Assembly: GCF_004138285.1 (NCBI RefSeq)
Contig: NZ_SCFN01000001.1
Span: forward strand, 744,001 to 808,000
Length of the DNA stretch: 64,000 nucleotides
Direction of reading: 5' to 3'
From: Gottfriedia acidiceleris
Lineage (GTDB): Bacteria > Bacillota > Bacilli > Bacillales > Bacillaceae_G
Positions 62,233 to 64,000 of this stretch are shown here, in pieces. The translations under genes and the position numbers were made by a program. Numbering within the stretch: position 1 is the first letter of the stretch; the number at the start of each line of letters is the position of its first letter. The notes under the pieces were generated by a model that saw nothing but the letters and a program-made list of their open reading frames with translations, ran no database searches and was not told the DNA's origin.

Positions 62233-62312
62233 AAAATTTCCTTTTGTCCTTTTTCCCCTGCAAGTGAAAGCCACTAGTTCTACCCCGATAAAAAGAGAAG
62301 AAAAGGAGAAGA

Positions 62313-62651
62313 ATGCCGATGATTCGTGACCGTGGCACGATTAAATGGACGTCAATGATGTTACCGGAACATGTAAAAATGCTTCGTGATTGGAAAGTAT
62401 CACAAAATTATGAACAACAAAAAGATGTAGATGAACAACTATTAGAGGAAATGAACCGTCATCTTCAACAGGCAATTCACGAAGATGAAAGTGTACAAAT
62501 TACTTATTATAAAGATCACTATCACCATAATGTAAAAGGAAAAATAGGAAAAATTAATTTACACCAAAATAGGCTATCTATTTATGAAGAACAAGCTGGA
62601 TATATGGAGCTGTTATTAAGTGATATTGTGGACGTGAAAATTGGATCTTGA
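62313..62651 (+). CDS. yqjX: YolD-like protein, YqjX
   Basis: A 112-aa YolD-like protein, the usual partner of Y-family polymerases in Bacillus. MIRDRGTIKWTSMMLPEHVK is the family start; YYKDHYHHNVKGKIGKIN and LLLSDIVDVKIGS follow. ATG 62313 and ATG 62319 are both plausible; AAGGAG (62303-62308) is between the two in optimal spacing. Its function, possibly modulation of the polymerase, is unproven. Confidence 0.85.
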   Translation: MPMIRDRGTIKWTSMMLPEHVKMLRDWKVSQNYEQQKDVDEQLLEEMNRHLQQAIHEDESVQITYYKDHYHHNVKGKIGKINLHQNRLSIYEEQAGYMELLLSDIVDVKIGS

Positions 62652-62728
62652 AAATCAAAAAAATAATTAACCATTAACGAAAACTCCCCCCTTATTTTGT
62701 ACATATACATCGAAAGGGGGAGTTGAAA

Positions 62729-62953
62729 ATGGCACAAATTGCTACTCAACAACTAACATTGTATGTAAATTTACATGCAGGAAAAGATGCACAAGGAAAA
62801 ATCATTATCAAGAGGAAGGCATATAAAAATGTCCGAGTTGATGTTGATTTAGTGAAGCTAAGTGAAATTGGTAATGCATTAGCATCATTGCAAGATCTAC
62901 CATTAGTAGAGCTAGAAGTATTAAGCAATGGACTACTTTTAAACAGTCTGTAA
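62729..62953 (+). CDS. DUF1659 protein
   Basis: A 74-aa small protein: QLTLYVNLHAGKDAQGKIII and KRKAYKNVRVDV, with helix KLSEIGNALASLQ and LVELEVLSNGLL. It is the DUF1659 type commonly paired with DUF2922 in Bacillus. GAAAGGGGGAG precedes ATG 62729. Role unknown. Confidence 0.82.
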   Translation: MAQIATQQLTLYVNLHAGKDAQGKIIIKRKAYKNVRVDVDLVKLSEIGNALASLQDLPLVELEVLSNGLLLNSL

Positions 62954-62970
62954 AAAAGGAGGAAAGCGAT

Positions 62971-63186
62971 ATGATTCAAACATTAGAGCTTAAATTTTTA
63001 AATGAAAACGAAAAGGTTGTTACGCTAACAGTAGACAATCCAACAATTCCAGTTAATCCAACATTAATCAATCAAGTAATGGATAAAATTGTAGCAAACA
63101 ACGTATTCACTTCTACAAGTGGAATTGTCGTAGCCAAACAAGGCGCACGCCTGGTTGGTAAGGAGATTATTGAGATAGAGTTATAA
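62971..63186 (+). CDS. DUF2922 protein
   Basis: A 71-aa protein: IQTLELKFLNENEKVVTLTV, DNPTIPVNPTLINQVMDKIV and ASTSG-like linker, ending GARLVGKEIIEIEL. AAGGAGG and ATG 62971. The pair sits 17 bp apart. The gene ends at the terminator duplicated around element copy 2. Confidence 0.82.
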   Translation: MIQTLELKFLNENEKVVTLTVDNPTIPVNPTLINQVMDKIVANNVFTSTSGIVVAKQGARLVGKEIIEIEL

Positions 63187-63226
63187 GCTTCTATTAAGGT
63201 TAGAAAATGAGTTTTGTAGGCAGTCT

Positions 63227-63256
63227 AAAGACCTTCTGAAATGCAGAAGGTCTTTT
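63227..63256 (+). terminator. Terminator of the DUF1659-DUF2922 operon
   Basis: Stem AAAGACCTTCTG / CAGAAGGTCTTTT with AAATG loop. A 28-bp block of this hairpin (63229-63256) is repeated exactly at 63820-63847. Confidence 0.85.
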
Positions 63257-63818
63257 CAGATTGGTGAAATATAGCATTGTCAAATATTCAAAAAATACGA
63301 ACACTAAGTGAGCTTTGTTGATAAATTTGTGAACTTCGTTGAGATTTTTGTTGTTAAAATCTTCTGTTCATGGTTTGAATATTAATTCAGGTTATTGAAC
63401 TTATTATCTGTAGTTTCGCCGATTTTTATTGGAGATTTGATCTTTTACAATTTACCAAATTTTTTAGCTGTTTAAGCTTTTTATTTATACTTCCTTAAAA
63501 TACTCAACTTTAATTGGTGATATCATTTTTGATATATTGTTTATTTATTTATAAATGAGTCAATACAGAATAGAGGTAATAAGATAGTTTAGTTATATGT
63601 TAATTTTTATGTGTGTAAGTGATAATGTAAAACTTTTTTTGTTGAAGGTTGATTGGAGCGGATGTTGCTCGACTCCTATGGGAGATGCGGGAAGGCTGAG
63701 ACCCCGCAGGCGCGCCGAGGAGGCTCAGGTCTCGCCCCATGGAAAGCGAGCATCCTGCAGTGGAAATCAACAAGATATTACTTATTTAATTGACAAATGC
63801 TTTTTTCAGTAGCATGTG
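63257..63818. other. Candidate non-coding composite element, copy 2
   Basis: About 560 bp without a gene. It starts CAGATTGGTGAAATATA directly after the operon terminator, contains the GC-rich palindrome, and ends TTTTTCAGTAGCATG directly before an exact copy of the terminator. It matches the layout and ends of copy 1 (2298-2792) while the AT-rich filler differs. The gap up to the next gene start (63979) holds nothing else I can identify. Confidence 0.5.
63648..63771. repeat. GC-rich imperfect palindrome (dispersed repeat), copy 2
   Basis: 124 bp with terminal inverted repeat GTTGATT / AATCAAC and inner pairs GGATG-TGCTCG / CGAGCATCC, GAGACC/GGTCTC, CCTATGGG/CCCATGG. Near-identical to copy 1 except for an inserted CGC-rich bit (GGCGCGCCGAGG versus GGAACGAGG). 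Confidence 0.82.
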
Positions 63819-63819
63819 G

Positions 63820-63847
63820 AGACCTTCTGAAATGCAGAAGGTCTTTT
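63820..63847 (+). terminator. Exact duplicate of the upstream terminator hairpin
   Basis: 28-bp perfect repeat of 63229-63256, right boundary of element copy 2, followed by T7. Confidence 0.8.
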
Positions 63848-63978
63848 TTTGCGTTATAATAATAAGGAATGAAATCATAAAATAGAAAATAGTTAAATTG
63901 TAATAAGAATGCTTTAGTAGAATTGGTGAATAGTTAGCATTCAGATTATAAGAGAATAGTAGAAAAGGAGAGAACGAC

Positions 63979-64000
63979 ATGGCACTAATTGCAATTGATA
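63979..64000 (+). CDS. Start of an unidentified gene (partial)
   Basis: AAAAGGAGAG at ideal spacing from ATG 63979, then MALIAID to the window edge. Too short to identify. Confidence 0.5.

Noticed and set aside
63597-63812. 71-aa plus-strand open frame
   Set aside because: It spans the second palindrome copy; frame is disrupted relative to copy 1 and there is no ribosome site.

Overview
The window looks like chromosomal DNA of a low-GC Gram-positive bacterium of the family Bacillaceae (Bacillus in the broad sense). The DNA is AT-rich, Shine-Dalgarno sites are strong AAGGAGG types, TTG and GTG starts are frequent, and terminators are hairpin-plus-T-run. Gene content matches Bacillus families: proI-yqjP-yqjQ, yodTSRQ, ydbST, pdxK, yojF-bshB2, yxcD, yqzH/polYB(yqjW)/yqjX and the DUF1659/DUF2922 pair. 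All assignments come from reading the sequence; no database search was run.

Layout. 1-7.4 kb: polysaccharide deacetylase, a LiaI/LiaH-like envelope-stress pair, a CbpA-like CBS-ACT protein, and proI, yqjP and yqjQ. 7.5-10.9 kb: an AraC regulator divergent from a doubly frameshifted MFS gene and an aldo/keto reductase. 11-15.4 kb: yodT-yodS-yodR-yodQ, ending in a decayed yodP (ablB). 15.4-17 kb: HugZ-like haem protein with a Fur-like box, and a second deacetylase. 17.2-31.9 kb: a 12-gene cluster in one orientation with an RpiR regulator, GNAT, M19 dipeptidase, N-succinylamino-acid-racemase-like enolase, serine beta-lactamase-fold hydrolase, a complete oligopeptide ABC importer, an S9 peptidase and an M20 amidohydrolase. 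32-41.8 kb: ydbST, an FAD oxidase, efflux, a methyltransferase, an Rrf2 regulator with a nitroreductase, and ydeI. 41.9-45.2 kb: a phased repeat array, pdxK, and a lysine riboswitch with lysP. 45.3-49.4 kb: an MBL hydrolase/TetR pair, an oxidoreductase and two exported proteins. 49.8-55 kb: a two-component system plus ABC exporter of LnrJK/LnrLMN type. 55-60.6 kb: VOC protein, bacillithiol genes, DivIC-like protein, TatC and membrane proteins. 60.6-64 kb: SOS-linked yqzH/polYB/yqjX, DUF1659 and DUF2922.

How genes work together. The most coherent unit is the 17.2-31.9 kb cluster. Peptides would enter through the ABC importer and be cut by the dipeptidase, the S9 peptidase and the serine hydrolase. 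Released D-amino acids could be N-succinylated by the GNAT, epimerised by the enolase-superfamily racemase and desuccinylated by the M20 enzyme. This would be a D-to-L amino-acid salvage route for D-containing (possibly wall-derived) peptides.

Non-coding structure worth attention: two diverged copies of a roughly 0.5-kb element (near 2.3-2.8 kb and 63.2-63.8 kb). Each carries a GC-rich 121-124-bp imperfect palindrome and is bracketed by two copies of the local terminator hairpin. There is also a nine-unit GCAAWTAAA array with 18-22-bp (mostly 20-21-bp) spacing at 41.9-42.1 kb, a candidate C-rich small RNA upstream of yojF, and several long operator-like palindromes beside regulator genes.
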